NCBI RefSeq assembly: GCF_029227915.1
Contig: NC_079884.1
Span: 20,400,001-20,460,000, forward strand
DNA: 60,000 nucleotides
Source of the DNA: Hydractinia symbiolongicarpus
Taxonomy: Eukaryota; Cnidaria; Hydrozoa; Anthoathecata; Hydractiniidae
Direction of reading: 5' to 3'
The notes beneath the pieces are model-generated. The model saw only the letters and a list, made by a program, of their open reading frames with translations, was not told the origin of the DNA and did not search any database. The position numbers and the translations under genes are program-made. Within the stretch, counting starts at the first letter, position 1, and every line of letters starts with the position of its first letter. Below are positions 28,001 to 37,366 of the stretch, piece after piece.

Positions 28001-29100
28001 TTTTTGACAAAAAACACAAAATTTTGGCCGAAGCTCGGTGTCTCTTTTTAAGACTCTACTGTTGGTCAGTTGTTGTTCAGTTGTTTCTTGTTTCGTATGG
28101 AACTTAAATACAACTCTTGCTGTTTTTGAAATTTTCTTTATCATCATTTACTCACTCTTGGCCAACCTAATTACCAGGCCTACAGGCATACTTCATTAAA
28201 CTTTTCATTGATTTAGGTTAAAACGGTTAACAAATCTATTGGTATCAATCTGTTCCGAAACGAATATGTATGTTTGAAACATCACAGCGTGTTGGAAAGA
28301 ACTGACAAAAGAAATTGTGAGTTTTATTTCACATTAGAGCATGCCTTAATGTGTTTTTATCATATCTGCTTTCTTCCTTGTATTCTTTTTGAAGTTTCTC
28401 CAGCAATTGTGTGCGTGTATGTATTTTAAACTTGTCAACATTGCTAGTGGTTTGAAGTTTGATTCAGTTAGGCGTGCACTTTTTGTTGTTCACTTCCAAC
28501 AGCTTAAGTGATAAATTTAGGATAGTTATCATTTTTGTTAGGTTCTCTGCTTCACTTTAAAAATTCTGCTATCAACAATTTCGTTGATTTTAATTTTTTT
28601 TTGAAAAAGTGCTGACATATCTAAACTTGAATAAAAAATTAGTTCCACTTTTCTCAAAGTGTAAAATATTTTGATAATAAACTACCACGCAAACATTAGT
28701 GTGTATTCTATGTAGCAGGCAATACTCCTCTTTAGACTCTCTCGCAACTGCAGTGAATGCTCCATGTGTGTCCGCGAGTATGTTTGTAGAGGATATCATC
28801 GGCACCAACATAATGTTACTTGTTTTGGATAATTATACGAGATACGTGAACAAAGAATGTGCAGAATGGTATAAGAGAAAAGAAACATTGAGAAGTGACA
28901 CAGATGGATGGTGTGACCACAGACATGATGTTCATCTCAATGCTCCTGACGTAGAGCGCAGTGTTCACATGAGTGAATGTCCAAACTTACGAAATATAAA
29001 TCTTAAATGTTCTTATAATTATGCCATATATGTTACGTCCACGCGGAAAATAATTTACCTCTCATTCTTGTTTTGGTTTTTGGTATGTTGGAGAGAGTAA
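14385..29100 (+). CDS. Voltage-gated calcium channel alpha2delta-type subunit (VWA + Cache)
   Basis: Auxiliary subunit of voltage-gated calcium channels or a close VWA/Cache relative (alpha2delta/CACHD1 group). In this family the extracellular protein aids channel trafficking and gating. Exons: 14385-14660, 15222-15379, 15893-16042, 17181-17359, 17682-17796, 18237-18371, 19032-19251, 19627-19883, 22761-22908, 23447-23746, 24379-24470, 24578-24679, 25287-25460, 26283-26483, 27493-27679, 28217-28316, 28736-29100. All phases match, giving 3,159 nt: 1,052 residues plus stop, the usual alpha2delta size. Seen: signal peptide (residues 1-20), VWA N-terminal region, VWA with a complete metal site (D248-x-S-x-S, T334, D363-G), then two Cache-like regions, many cysteines and a hydrophobic end. 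The start is the first ATG before the signal peptide; MKY two codons later is an alternative. Orthology to one vertebrate paralogue cannot be decided. Confidence 0.9.
17181..19883 (+). CDS. alpha2delta gene, exons 4-8: VWA domain
   Basis: Sub-block. Exon 4 opens with WQYFASHLGVYRVYPG, followed by DPRIRPWY, the signature linking the N-terminal region to VWA. The first metal-site loop (VVVILDCSTS) ends this exon. Exon 6 supplies the GGTS loop and exon 7 the FTTDGHDND loop, so all MIDAS positions expected for metal binding are present. Exon 7 carries an insert with four cysteines (DVRCNQG...KQCQYKW) that alpha2delta-1 lacks. Exon 8 ends in PYLDGLGFGRMVTCTIPVVS, which leads into the Cache region. 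Confidence 0.9.
19970..21560 (-). mobile_element. Decayed non-LTR (LINE-type) retrotransposon, antisense in intron 8
   Basis: Minus strand. At 21,460-20,984 a reverse-transcriptase frame shows KGRGDATKCGNYRGLKLLD, FGFMPDRSTTDAI and FEFVDLEKAF. It then jumps to FGETVEELSQKLDLWKNELE, skipping the palm segment with the catalytic aspartates, so about a hundred residues are deleted. Farther along (20,980-20,800) a broken zinc-knuckle-like region follows. At 20,190-20,010 the typical element tail FPKGRPRKRWLENVQRD can be read. The tail block is duplicated in tandem (about 20,100-20,290 and 20,290-20,470). Stops in every frame mean the element is dead. It sits antisense to the host gene between exons 8 and 9. 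Confidence 0.85.
20448..20505. repeat. Near-perfect palindrome inside the LINE remnant
   Basis: The arm tagcttcactgtggaaaccc (continuing tgtctgtc) is followed at once by its inverted copy, with about one difference. It marks the junction where a tail fragment was inverted. Confidence 0.85.
22761..24679 (+). CDS. alpha2delta gene, exons 9-12: first Cache region
   Basis: Sub-block. Exon 9 carries GVVAVDLSLSEIDKIL and YAFVINKDGQAIFHP, the double-Cache core found after VWA in alpha2delta proteins. Exon 10 (exactly 100 codons) carries MVSGESGS, which matches the family's MxxGESG motif, then FYAPIADTGYSFAFKIPDRD. Exons 11 and 12 continue to HIPSFPGFKSVALHKDT. Exon 12 ends in phase 2 at GTAGCT and joins exon 14 (25,287) in frame. 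Confidence 0.85.
24144..24189. repeat. Perfect 21-bp inverted repeat with 4-nt loop
   Basis: The arm gaaatacttctattgagaat (plus t) is exactly repeated in reverse complement around ttac. It lies in intron 10 of the alpha2delta gene, where it would form a strong hairpin in the pre-mRNA. Confidence 0.9.
25189..25250 (+). pseudogene. Possible decayed or alternative exon of the alpha2delta gene
   Basis: A 62-nt block between a good acceptor (tttttcag) and a donor-like gg|gtgata. One frame reads KDILKTFHFLRDAKINWTD and then TAA. This resembles the family segment just before the WYEA-like motif that begins exon 14. That frame needs phase 1 on entry, but exon 12 supplies phase 2, and the TAA falls before the donor. 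Including the block therefore ends translation in any frame, while skipping it keeps the gene open. It may be a dead exon, a poison cassette, or a sequence error. Confidence 0.45.
25287..29100 (+). CDS. alpha2delta gene, exons 14-18: second Cache region and C-terminus
   Basis: Sub-block. Exon 14 has ENWYEASVNNPSVIIVTKTK and a cysteine pair at its end. Exon 15 has several cysteines and a likely membrane-proximal helix. Exon 16 has CFLIDDHGYIVYHPLGE, a second Cache-type strand pair as in alpha2delta and CACHD1. Exon 18 begins at 28,736 after a ctcctctttag acceptor, which restores the phase (reading N-Y-S, a glycosylation site). It runs through a cysteine cluster to a hydrophobic end (IIYLSFLFWFLVCWRE) and stops at 29,100. 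The tail could be a GPI-type or single membrane segment. A GTATGT inside the tail could act as a donor, but no further exon was seen. Confidence 0.8.
25505..25580. repeat. 17-bp GC-rich minisatellite, four copies
   Basis: Units like gcgacgtgtgctggctc repeat with growing divergence just after the donor of exon 14. The stretch is far more GC-rich than its surroundings. Confidence 0.75.
27745..27794. repeat. 16-bp tandem repeat, three copies
   Basis: The unit tgtggtgttgacgccc is repeated three times with a final tct variant, in the intron after exon 16. Confidence 0.85.
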
Positions 29101-29279
29101 ACAGTAGTGAAAAGACGTTCTCGCGGAAAACAATTTGCCTCTCATTCTTTTTTTATTTTGATTTCTGGGGGGAGAGTAAACAGTAGTGGAAAGACGTTCA
29201 CGCGGAAAATAATTTACCTCTTATTCTTGTTTTGTTTTTTGGTATTTTGGAGAGAGTAAACAACTGTTGTGGAAAGACC
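29031..29279. repeat. About 80-bp tandem repeat, three units, overlapping the alpha2delta stop codon
   Basis: Three diverged units begin with cgtccacgcggaaaataatt, cgttctcgcggaaaacaatt and cgttcacgcggaaaataatt, and share gagagtaaacagtagtg near their ends. Unit 1 contains the last codons and the TAA of the alpha2delta gene. Confidence 0.85.
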
Positions 29280-29404
29280 AAACTGGGTTTAACACTGAAT
29301 TTCAAGTAGACTTAAGAATTCTTGCTTCCGATATTAGACATAACAAAATGGTCTATTTGTTTCGTGTCTTTGAACTCAAGAAGAAATACTAATATACACT
29401 GTGT

Positions 29405-29572
29405 GTGAGAAAACCTTCAAGAAAGAGTGACCATGCACTTCATGTCTTCAAACATTCAAGAACGAGTGACCAAGCATTTTATGTCTTTAAACATTCAAAC
29501 ATGAGTGACTATGCACTTCATACTGTCTTTGAACATTCAAGAAAGAGTGACCATGCACTTTTTATTTATTTA
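29405..29572. repeat. 39-bp minisatellite, about four copies
   Basis: Units resemble gaaagagtgaccatgcactt followed by catgtcttcaaacattcaa. The 39-bp period keeps one frame open and gives a repetitive ORF (motif SDHALHVFKHS). It has no other coding support and is called a repeat. Confidence 0.8.
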
Positions 29573-29704
29573 TTTATAACGAATATTTATACAGGATTTT
29601 TCCATTCAAGAATTAGTAAAATATACAAAATATATATAAATACAAAATATTTGTTCTTCCATGTGTCCTGTTTCCCAGCCCCCCAACAATAGTAATAAAA
29701 TTTC

Positions 29705-30650
29705 GCGGACACACACACAAAATACGGCTATTATTAAAGAGATAATAGCCGGGAGACGACGTCGAAACGCCGGGTTTAGCCACAAGTAAATATGTGACCT
29801 GGCGTTAAACTTAACAGAGCCGTAAACTGTGCCTCACGATCAGGTGGAGCGCTTTAGTACAGGTATGCAGCATGTCGTGAATGGAGTAAAGCGCGCGCGG
29901 CATTATAGCGTTTCAGCTGTAATGTATTTTTGAAAATATAACTCTACTGCAACATTAGCCGAAATAATAACACAATTTACAACCCTTTGTTACTCCATCA
30001 TATTTTGTGAAATAGGGTTCAATAAACGTTAACAAATTAACTGACATTGAACTGAGCGCTTAGTACAGGTAAACCGTGTTGCACATGCGTTTAAGCTAAA
30101 TAAACTTTCCAAACAAAGCTGTATTGCTGCTTTGGTTAACAAAACACAGGATACACTCTGTTAAAACGCCGGGTCAAGCCACAAGTAAATGTTTGGCGTT
30201 AAATTCCTGGATGTGTGATTAATAAGAACCGTCAACTGTGCCACACATTCAGATAAAGCGCTTTAGTATAGTATGTCGTAGTACAGTTCTATAGCATGTA
30301 GTAAATCAGTTAAAGTGCACACAAATCATGGTGTTTCCGGTGTAATAAATTTTTCAAAAAATAACTTTCCAAAATTAAGCTATAATAAAAACACAGATTA
30401 CCATTTGTTGTTACCCCGTCATAATAGCAAAAACAGCTGGCCAACCTTTTTTATATTTCAGGGAATGTTACCGATGAATGTTCAAAAAATATTGCTCCGA
30501 GTTGAGAGCTTAGTACAGGTAAACAATATGACACATTCATATAGGTGTATTAGCCTTTTCTAAAAAAAACTGTTGGGTAAACAGAAACACAGGAAACAGC
30601 CTGCTGTTAACACTGGACTGAACGCTTAGTACAGGTAAACCGTGTCGCTA
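29705..30650. repeat. Direct repeats with a period of about 420-450 bp
   Basis: Two long units share aaacgccgggt..agccacaagtaaat, ggcgttaaa, gagcgctttagta or a close variant, and agcgcttagtacaggtaaac. The motif cttagtacaggtaaac appears near 30,060, 30,512 and 30,628. Unit 1 runs about 29,760-30,170 and unit 2 about 30,170-30,610. At the left edge a hairpin (cggctattat/ataatagccg) adjoins the dispersed repeat family also seen at 31.5 and 51.5 kb. Confidence 0.7.
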
Positions 30651-32260
30651 CATGCGTATATACAAGAGTAACACCATTTTTTAAAACAACTTTCTCGTGA
30701 CTTCAGTTAAAAAAAATTCATGAAACGTATCGTTATCCTGTTCAGTTAAAAAAGCTCAGCAATTCGATTTTGCAGCATAAGTTCTCATGACAGTAATAAA
30801 AGTGGTAGCTGCCTAACCGAATTTAGCATAAGAATAATGTTGCAGCCAAACAGTGCATTTGGCTACTTTAACTTTTTATCCAGAGGTAGCTAAGGAGCTA
30901 GCTAGATAGACAACTTTAACATAAAAATAAATAATATTGGCTAGGATAAAAAGCTGTTACACCAAACTGAATAGTAATGACTAAGGGTGGCTAGCTGGCT
31001 AACTGGCTGTAGAATGATCCTTAAAAATCTTCGTTCCTAGCCAAGAATCCTAAAAATGGTGCGTTTAAGATTTGTACATGGCTAAAAAAAATGACAATAT
31101 ATTTATTTTCACATGTAAAAACAAAAAGAAAACAAATATTACAAAATAAAAAGGTTTTAGCAGACAAAAAAGGTCAAACAGACCTACAAACCTAACACTG
31201 ACCACGACCACTCTCAAAACCAAAATGGCCTTCATCATTATGTTCCTTCGTTGGCCGCGAACATCTTGGATTGGCTTTTAAAAAAATCAGGCGTTTTGAT
31301 TGATATAATACGTGCGTAAGTAAAACTATCCTTCTATTTGTTATCTGTGGCTTCTGAGAGGAATGGACGATTGAGATCACAGGTGTAATTATTAAAAGAA
31401 GCGTATTTAAGTAATGCATTCATTTCAATCACTTAATTTATATTTTTAATTAAGGTTAGTAAATTAAAGTAATTGAATTATTTAAGGAAATAAATTAATT
31501 TCTTGAATATACTAGTCGATAGTCCCACGGGTTCGCCCGTCCTTTATTTATCACATTCCGTGTTTCCGTAACACGACTTTTTTCTCGTGCACAAACAGAC
31601 ATACGGAATACGGCTATTATTAGAGAGATAGTTTCAAACTAAGTGCCGCCCATTTATAGCCTACCCGTGAACCATTTCTGTGCGTTCTCATGATCTGGTA
31701 GCAAAACCCGGTACGAATCGCGCTACAGGACAGGGGTAGACTTTTTCGAATTTTTCACATTTTATTTCATCATTTTATAATGACCCCCCCCCATTTTATT
31801 AAAATTTAAGAATGAGACCCACCTCCTCATTTTATTATCACCCCCCGCCCCCCATAATAAGTTTTTTGGATATCACAAAGCAGCATCTTTTCTTATAATC
31901 AAAACACAACTCTCTTTTGGAACAAATCTCAAGAACAAATACTATTTACAGGTGAAAAATAACAAATATCAACAAAATGTCAGGACAGTTTATTCTTTAA
32001 ACATGTCAAAAGCATTGTTATCTTTATTTTTAGTCCTTCCACTAGTGTTAGTTTATTTAAAATTTAAAGCGGTTATATAGTTTTTCTTGTTTTTGATGTA
32101 AAAAGTGTATATAGATGTGTTTCCATATCAACAGAACTCGTAAAATATAATATAATATGCATAGTTTCCAAAACGAAAGAAAGAAGTATGTTTAAAACGG
32201 TTGCAATGTAACAACTACTGAAGTTTTTAACTTTAAGATTACTAACTTCGATCAAACAAG
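30650..32260. other. Gene-free stretch with a dispersed repeat
   Basis: No supported gene. The block 31,511-31,634 belongs to a repeat family (see the entry at 51,518). C-rich runs near 31,785-31,855 are low complexity. Confidence 0.5.
31511..31634 (+). repeat. Dispersed repeat family copy
   Basis: Contains cacgggttcgcccgtccttt, gtgtttccgtaacacga and cggctattattagagagata, in the same order as the copy at 51,518-51,683. It is not coding and is inferred to be a short interspersed or MITE-like element. Confidence 0.75.
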
Positions 32261-32269
32261 CGCGCCCCC

Positions 32270-32319
32270 TTCAAATAAGCGCCCACCCCTCGATCTTCAG
32301 AAACGGGCGCTTATTCGAA
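32270..32319. repeat. Short inverted repeat, possible transposon end
   Basis: ttcaaataagcgccc and gggcgcttattcgaa are inverted copies (14 of 15 match) separated by 20 bp. Together with the flanking cgcgccccc they look like the end of a pogo- or Tc1-type element. They may bound the HIRAN/pogo locus that follows, but no matching right end was found. Confidence 0.4.
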
Positions 32320-32454
32320 TTTCGACAAAGAACTGGAAGGATCGATTAGGGATTAAAAGACACTTATTTTAGTTTTCTTTATTATATATTTCTTCTTGAA
32401 TTTCAATTTTCTTTTCCTTTTCATCATGATCATAGATATAGCAAGGAAATTTTT

Positions 32455-32894
32455 TTAAAATAGCTTTGTGGATTTTTATATCAATGTTTTTTTGTTCTCA
32501 TCGAGTTTTTCCATCGAAACTTGCGCAAACTTGATGTCGTTGGTCATTGCTGTGTATTTGGTCACTAAACAAATCACCCTTTTTCGTTTCCCAACCACCT
32601 CTGCTTTCAAGTCGTTTTTTTCTCATAATAGGTTGTAAGAAAAAATGTCAAGAGCCGCGATAATTCTATAGGGACGTGTCCCACCAAAACATACTCACCT
32701 TCTACAAGTTTATAAACGCCCAAAGCATGTTTATCATATGACCGTGCTTCTTCTCTTGGATCTGGTTTGCAATAAAGTTTCTCCCCGATAACTGGAGCCC
32801 AACAATCTTTAAAAATGTGATAACCTCGAACTGGACACGTAAATTCTTTTTTTATAACCTCGTATGTTGAAAAGGTTGGATTTGATTGTGCCAT
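32455..32894 (-). pseudogene. HIRAN-like domain ORF, frame-broken at its 3' end
   Basis: Minus strand, from the ATG at 32,894 (MAQSNPTF). The frame shows CPVRGYHIFKDCWAPVIGE, YDKHALGVYK and LVGHVPIELSRLL, a pattern I associate with HIRAN-like proteins common near transposons in cnidarian genomes. At about 32,607 the frame stops, but a shifted frame continues with KAEVVGKRKRVICLV to about 32,460, where the family also continues. This is therefore a recently broken copy. It lies 200 bp from, and divergent to, a pogo-type transposase remnant and may once have been cargo of the same element. The function in the element is unknown. Confidence 0.5.
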
Positions 32895-33099
32895 TTTTTT
32901 ATAATTCACCACTTCGCCTCAGAGAGAGAAGCAAATCAAAACAAATAACACAAACAATGATTTGTATGATGTAATTCGAATCAATGTGCTGAATCAGCTT
33001 TCGAACAAATTCATTCGAATGTTATGGACATGTGTGATAACAATAAAACACAAAAACAAACTGTTGTGTGCATAGATAAAATCAAGATGGCGAGTGAGC

Positions 33100-33950
33100 A
33101 TGAACTCAATGGATGTGGATGCAGATATCCCTATTGTTTCCCACAAAGGAAAAACCATTCGTAGTTGCACTGCATCTTTTAAGCTGAAAGTCATTGTACA
33201 TGCAGAACGTTTTTCCATAAGTTCTGCTGCTCGCCAATTCAACGTTGATAGAAGAATGGCTGCTCGATGGGTCAAAAATCGCGATCAAATCCAGGCTCAA
33301 ACAACTGAAAAGCATGGAAAACAAAAGAAGCAACTTGCTGGAGGAGGAAGGAAACCACTGAGCGAGGAGCTGGAGAGCTTGACTCTTGAATGGGGGGTTA
33401 TGGCTCGTCGATTAAAAGGACTGCGGGTATCTCGAACATTCATTCGAAAAAAAGCCCTTCTCTTGTTTAAGGAGATTGGAGACGAATCTGATTTCGTTGG
33501 AAGCAAAGGTTGGTGCGAAAAGTTCATGAAAAGAAATGGACTGTCGTAGTGAAGAAAAACCACCGTTTATTTTGATGAATGATTGGTTTCAAAAGGCTTG
33601 CACGAGGAAACCGATTGTGGCAATTTGAAACCTCCACCTAGACGAGAAGTTGTTCAGTGGATCTTGAAGTCATGGGAAAAGCTTTCAAAAGAAATGATCT
33701 GAAATTTGTTCGTTTCTTGCGCGGTTACTGGCAACACCAATCGCAGCGAAGATAAAATCATTTGCTTTAAAGAAGGAAAACCATGTCATGATGGACGCAA
33801 AATGTTGAAGGAACAGTTTGAATACATCAATTCAGAAGAGACAAACCAAGAAAAATGATATTGCAGATGCTTGTCTCGATTTATTACTCATTAATGATGA
33901 CAAGGAGGATGACGAGGATGTAGATTTAGAAATAGATATTCTTTAAAAGA
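33100..33950 (+). pseudogene. pogo/Tigger-type transposase remnant lacking the DDE core
   Basis: The open part (33,100-33,549) has an N-terminal helix-turn-helix (SFKLKVIVHAERFSISSAAR, FNVDRRMAARW), then a CENP-B-type region (GGGRKPLSEELE, LKGLRVSRTFIRKKA, GWCEKFMKRNGLS). Right after the stop, pieces of the C-terminal end appear in other frames: PPRREVVQWILKSWEKLSKEM and DKIICFKEGKPCHDG, the latter typical of the pogo family tail. About 300 residues with the catalytic acidic triad are missing, so this is an internal-deletion derivative and cannot catalyse transposition. Confidence 0.85.
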
Positions 33951-33964
33951 AAAGTCTTGATAAA

Positions 33965-35200
33965 AAAATACTCAGGTATAATTGGGTTAGAGAACTTATT
34001 CCCTCCATTTTGAATTGCATGTATGGCACATAAAAATTCAGACGTTTCAAATTTACCACTGGTCGTTGACTCCTATCCATTTATCGAATTAGAAAAAGAC
34101 TGCTTACAAATTCCCCCTGAACATGCTGTGCTGGCCTGACTGCACCTTTCCTTGAAATTTCCTGCACTTCGCTCGAGATTATTTCTACTTGCTTTTTGTT
34201 GATTTGATTTTTTGACATTTGCGGAAGGAGACAATACTGCTTCGGGGTCTCCAACAGAGGTATCCGATACCTCTCTCTACTATAAATCAAATTTCTTGGT
34301 CCTGTGTCACTTTTTTCCACAAGGCTTCAAAAGTTTTTAACCGTGCTGCTGGTAGAATGTTTTCGTCTATGTTTTATAAAAAAAACTTTATCAAGGGGTG
34401 GACATAAGTCAATTCTTCGTTCCAAATGATCTTTATCTTGGGGGAAAAGTCGGGACAAGGTTGATTTTGTTGACTTGGTTTTGTACGTTGATATTGTGGC
34501 CATTTTTTTATTATACTGGGTTGTCCACCTATAACCGTCAAACTGTGGTTTACGTGATGATGAAGATAGAAAGACAAAGCGCTTCACCCGGTCCCCTTGC
34601 CCTGTCGAGACTGGGGGCTTTTCGAAAGGGCTTTTTCTCCGAGTATTTTTTGTCGGTGAAGACAGCCAACATCTGTTTCTTTGATTTCGTTCTGCTTACT
34701 AAATGCATACTAAATTTAATTCCGAATAAATCAACGTCATGCTTTTGAAGCAACAACGCTTTCTCTCGCAAAGTTTCCTTTATTGAAAAAGGCGAGAGTA
34801 ACTTCGGCAAAACATTTTTTCTACGGTGATATGACATAGCATTGCTGGCTTGCCCAACCAATAGCACAGTTCGTTCTAGTAGGGTAGCATTTTTCAAAGG
34901 GGACAATGATTTCTTCCTCTGCGTAAGAACACCCTCAGGGGTGCTCCCCTACCTCCAGCCAAAGTCGGGATAAGGGGCCCATTTTGTCATGAGTCTTCCC
35001 CTGTACTTTCGGCAATATGTCGTCAAAGTTTTGTTCCTTTTTTTTCTTTTCTTTAAATATATCTTTAATAAAATCGACCAGTTTTTTAACAACGTCCAAA
35101 TTTGACGGTACGGGATTCTCTAATAAAATATTCTCCTTCAGATTTTTGTCGGGAAGATATTTTTTATGTTTTTTTATTGGCATAACAGTCATTGGCTGTG
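33965..35200 (-). mobile_element. DIRS-like (tyrosine-recombinase) retrotransposon fragment: gag and start of RT
   Basis: Minus strand, broken into several frames. From 35,192: DVVKKLVDFIKDIF. From 34,906: LLVGQASNAMSYHRRKNVLP and KALLLQKHDVDLFG, gag-like blocks of DIRS elements. From 34,320: RYRIPLLETPKQ and EISRKGAVRPAQHVQGEFVS, then after a stop SQRPVVNLKRLNFYVPYMQF and FKMEGI, the start of the reverse-transcriptase domain. The remainder of RT, RNase H and the recombinase are absent. Frameshifts and stops make it inactive. The family is assigned from these motifs only; no recombinase was seen to prove it. Confidence 0.7.
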
Positions 35201-35259
35201 GAAGATTGTATTTACTTACATCTTCCTTAAGCGCTATGGTAAATCGTTTTTCAATGTAA

Positions 35260-37030
35260 TTAAAGGAGTCAATCCTCCCCCGATCATCTACACAAGTGTT
35301 CCTGCTGGTTTGCTAGTTGTAAAATTGAAAAGGCGACCTGGTGCAGTGGTTTCAGTCTGATAGACAGTTTGGTTCGTTTGCAGTATTATACCGAACCGAG
35401 ATTTTATGAAATAAAATTGGAACGTGTAGTATCTATTGACAACAAATTAGAAAAAAAAACAAAGTGTCACGAAAAGTATAACCGTTAAAATAAGTATGGT
35501 AAACAATAAATTTTTAAGTAAAAAAACCACATGTTCTGACATAGCTACATACACGTTTGCTTTGCAATGAAAGAGGAGCAAAAAGTACCCTCCGGCCATA
35601 AATTATGAGTTATTCTTATGACATACATCTTGTCACGTTTGTAGAATAAAACAAAAACAAAAACATTTTCTAGCTGGCGTCAGCAATTTTTGTGTGAAGT
35701 CATAACTAATTTTAGGACCAGGAAAAATGGTGTTTAAGAAACACTCCACAGATATTTTTTTTCTGTATATTTCAACGCATTTTATTTTTAATATGTACCT
35801 TTTGCAAAATGCCTTTCAAAAGTATAACTATATGATTTCAAGATCTTCTTTTTAATCTAGAAAGCGGTCAACAAAACATAAAACGGAGAGATGGAGTGTT
35901 CTTTTCTTATTTCTAACAAATCAATAAAAGTCCTTACAATCGATATTTTAAATATTTTAGAGTCATCAACATATTCCCCAGTCAGCGGGTACTCAACATC
36001 TTTCACTTTCACCACTAAAATTGACAGTTTTTCAGGGTCACTCCTGATTACTGTAACCCTTATTTGGTTTTAATTCACCTTGAACCAATGGAGACGGCAT
36101 GGCTGTAGTTCGATGAACCTCTGCTTTAAACTTAGCTTCTTCTTGTATAGCATACCAGATGTAACAAGATAGCTCTTTTGGTACGTGTCCAAAAACAACT
36201 GACCCAATTTTTTAATGGCTGAAAATTCGCGTTATATAATAATGCTGTTTAAATATTTCCTTTTTTTAATTTGCGTTAATTACTACACACTTAAATACCA
36301 AAATTTATAAATTAATCCTGCTTAAGTTGACTTCTTTTCGTGTAATAAGTTATCCAAGTTTTAAATTTTGGATGTTAAGTGCATTCAAATTTTCAATTTA
36401 CGAACTTTTTTGTTCTATTTACTGCGTAGATGAATTCTCAGATACGAAAAAGTTCGAGATAGAAGAAGGAGAAGTCGCAACGGATCAGGATTTTGGTTCG
36501 AGATAGAAAAAATTCGAGACAAAGAAGTCCGAAGTAACGAAAGGAAAGTAGATTAGAGCGTATACAATTATTCAAGGGACCGAGACTTCTGTTCCAGATA
36601 AAGAGAAGTTAGAGATAGAGAGAGGGTCATTGTGATTCAAAAGATAATAAAATCTATATTTGTCGCGGGCAACTTATGTATATTAAATAAGGTTAGAGAA
36701 ATTTATGACTTTGTATTTGTTAGATAGTTTTGACGTGGAAATATGTTTTCAGCAAACATCACGATCTTACACGTCGTCATTTCACCATCATTTATCTACG
36801 GTTGGTTTTTTTTTATCTCGAACCAGCTACATAAGAGTTAGCATATTTGTTTTTCAATTTTAGAAGTAGTTGTGAAACATTCTCATTGATAAGATTTAAA
36901 ACGTGATTGAGGGCAGTGGTGTTTATACATTATTTATAACTTGTTTACTTGGATCGTGATGGCTCCATTTATTCATCGTATCTATAAATGAGTTGACATT
37001 TCATTTTACCTCAGTATCGAACGCCGTGTG
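35260..37030. other. Gene-free stretch upstream of the mosaic gene
   Basis: No supported gene. Around 36,440-36,620 the motif ttcgagata/ttcgagaca recurs, with an inverted copy near 36,815. This could be a decayed short inverted-repeat element. The promoter of the gene starting at 37,040 presumably lies at its right end, but no clear motif stands out. Confidence 0.45.
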
Positions 37031-37039
37031 AAAGGTAAA

Positions 37040-37366
37040 ATGCTTTTATTTCATTATGCTTACGCCCTGTGTTTCTATTTTCACACAACATCAAGTCACT
37101 TGTTGCGGCAGAAAAGAGCACGATCTGCAGTATTTCACGAGGTGTTTTTATTTACTGCTAAAAAGCTAAATATTGCACCGATGAAGACTTTATATAAACA
37201 ATGGTCAGCGGAAAGTTGCTGCAACCACTGTTTAGTGACGAAGGGATGTTTGTCTGTCAACCACGAAAGTGTTGGATCAAGACGTTGTGAACTACTTGCA
37301 GAAGATCGGAATACAAGAGGAAAATCGGATTTTGTATCTGCAGAGTATTTTTCTTATTATGATACG
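37040..37366 (+). CDS. Mosaic gene exon 1: signal peptide and PAN/apple domain
   Basis: MLLFHYAYALCFYFHTTS is a signal peptide. The rest has the apple/PAN pattern ESCCNHCLVTKGCLSVNHES followed by RRCELLAEDRNTRGKSDFV and a Tyr-rich end, with the expected paired cysteines. It ends at codon 109 in phase 0 at GTAAGT. An upstream in-frame GTG is not a plausible start. Confidence 0.85.

Noticed and set aside
29405-29692. 95-codon frame with repeated SDHALHVFKHS-type motif
   Set aside because: A 39-bp minisatellite keeps a frame open by chance. No signal peptide, no splice link to the gene before it.
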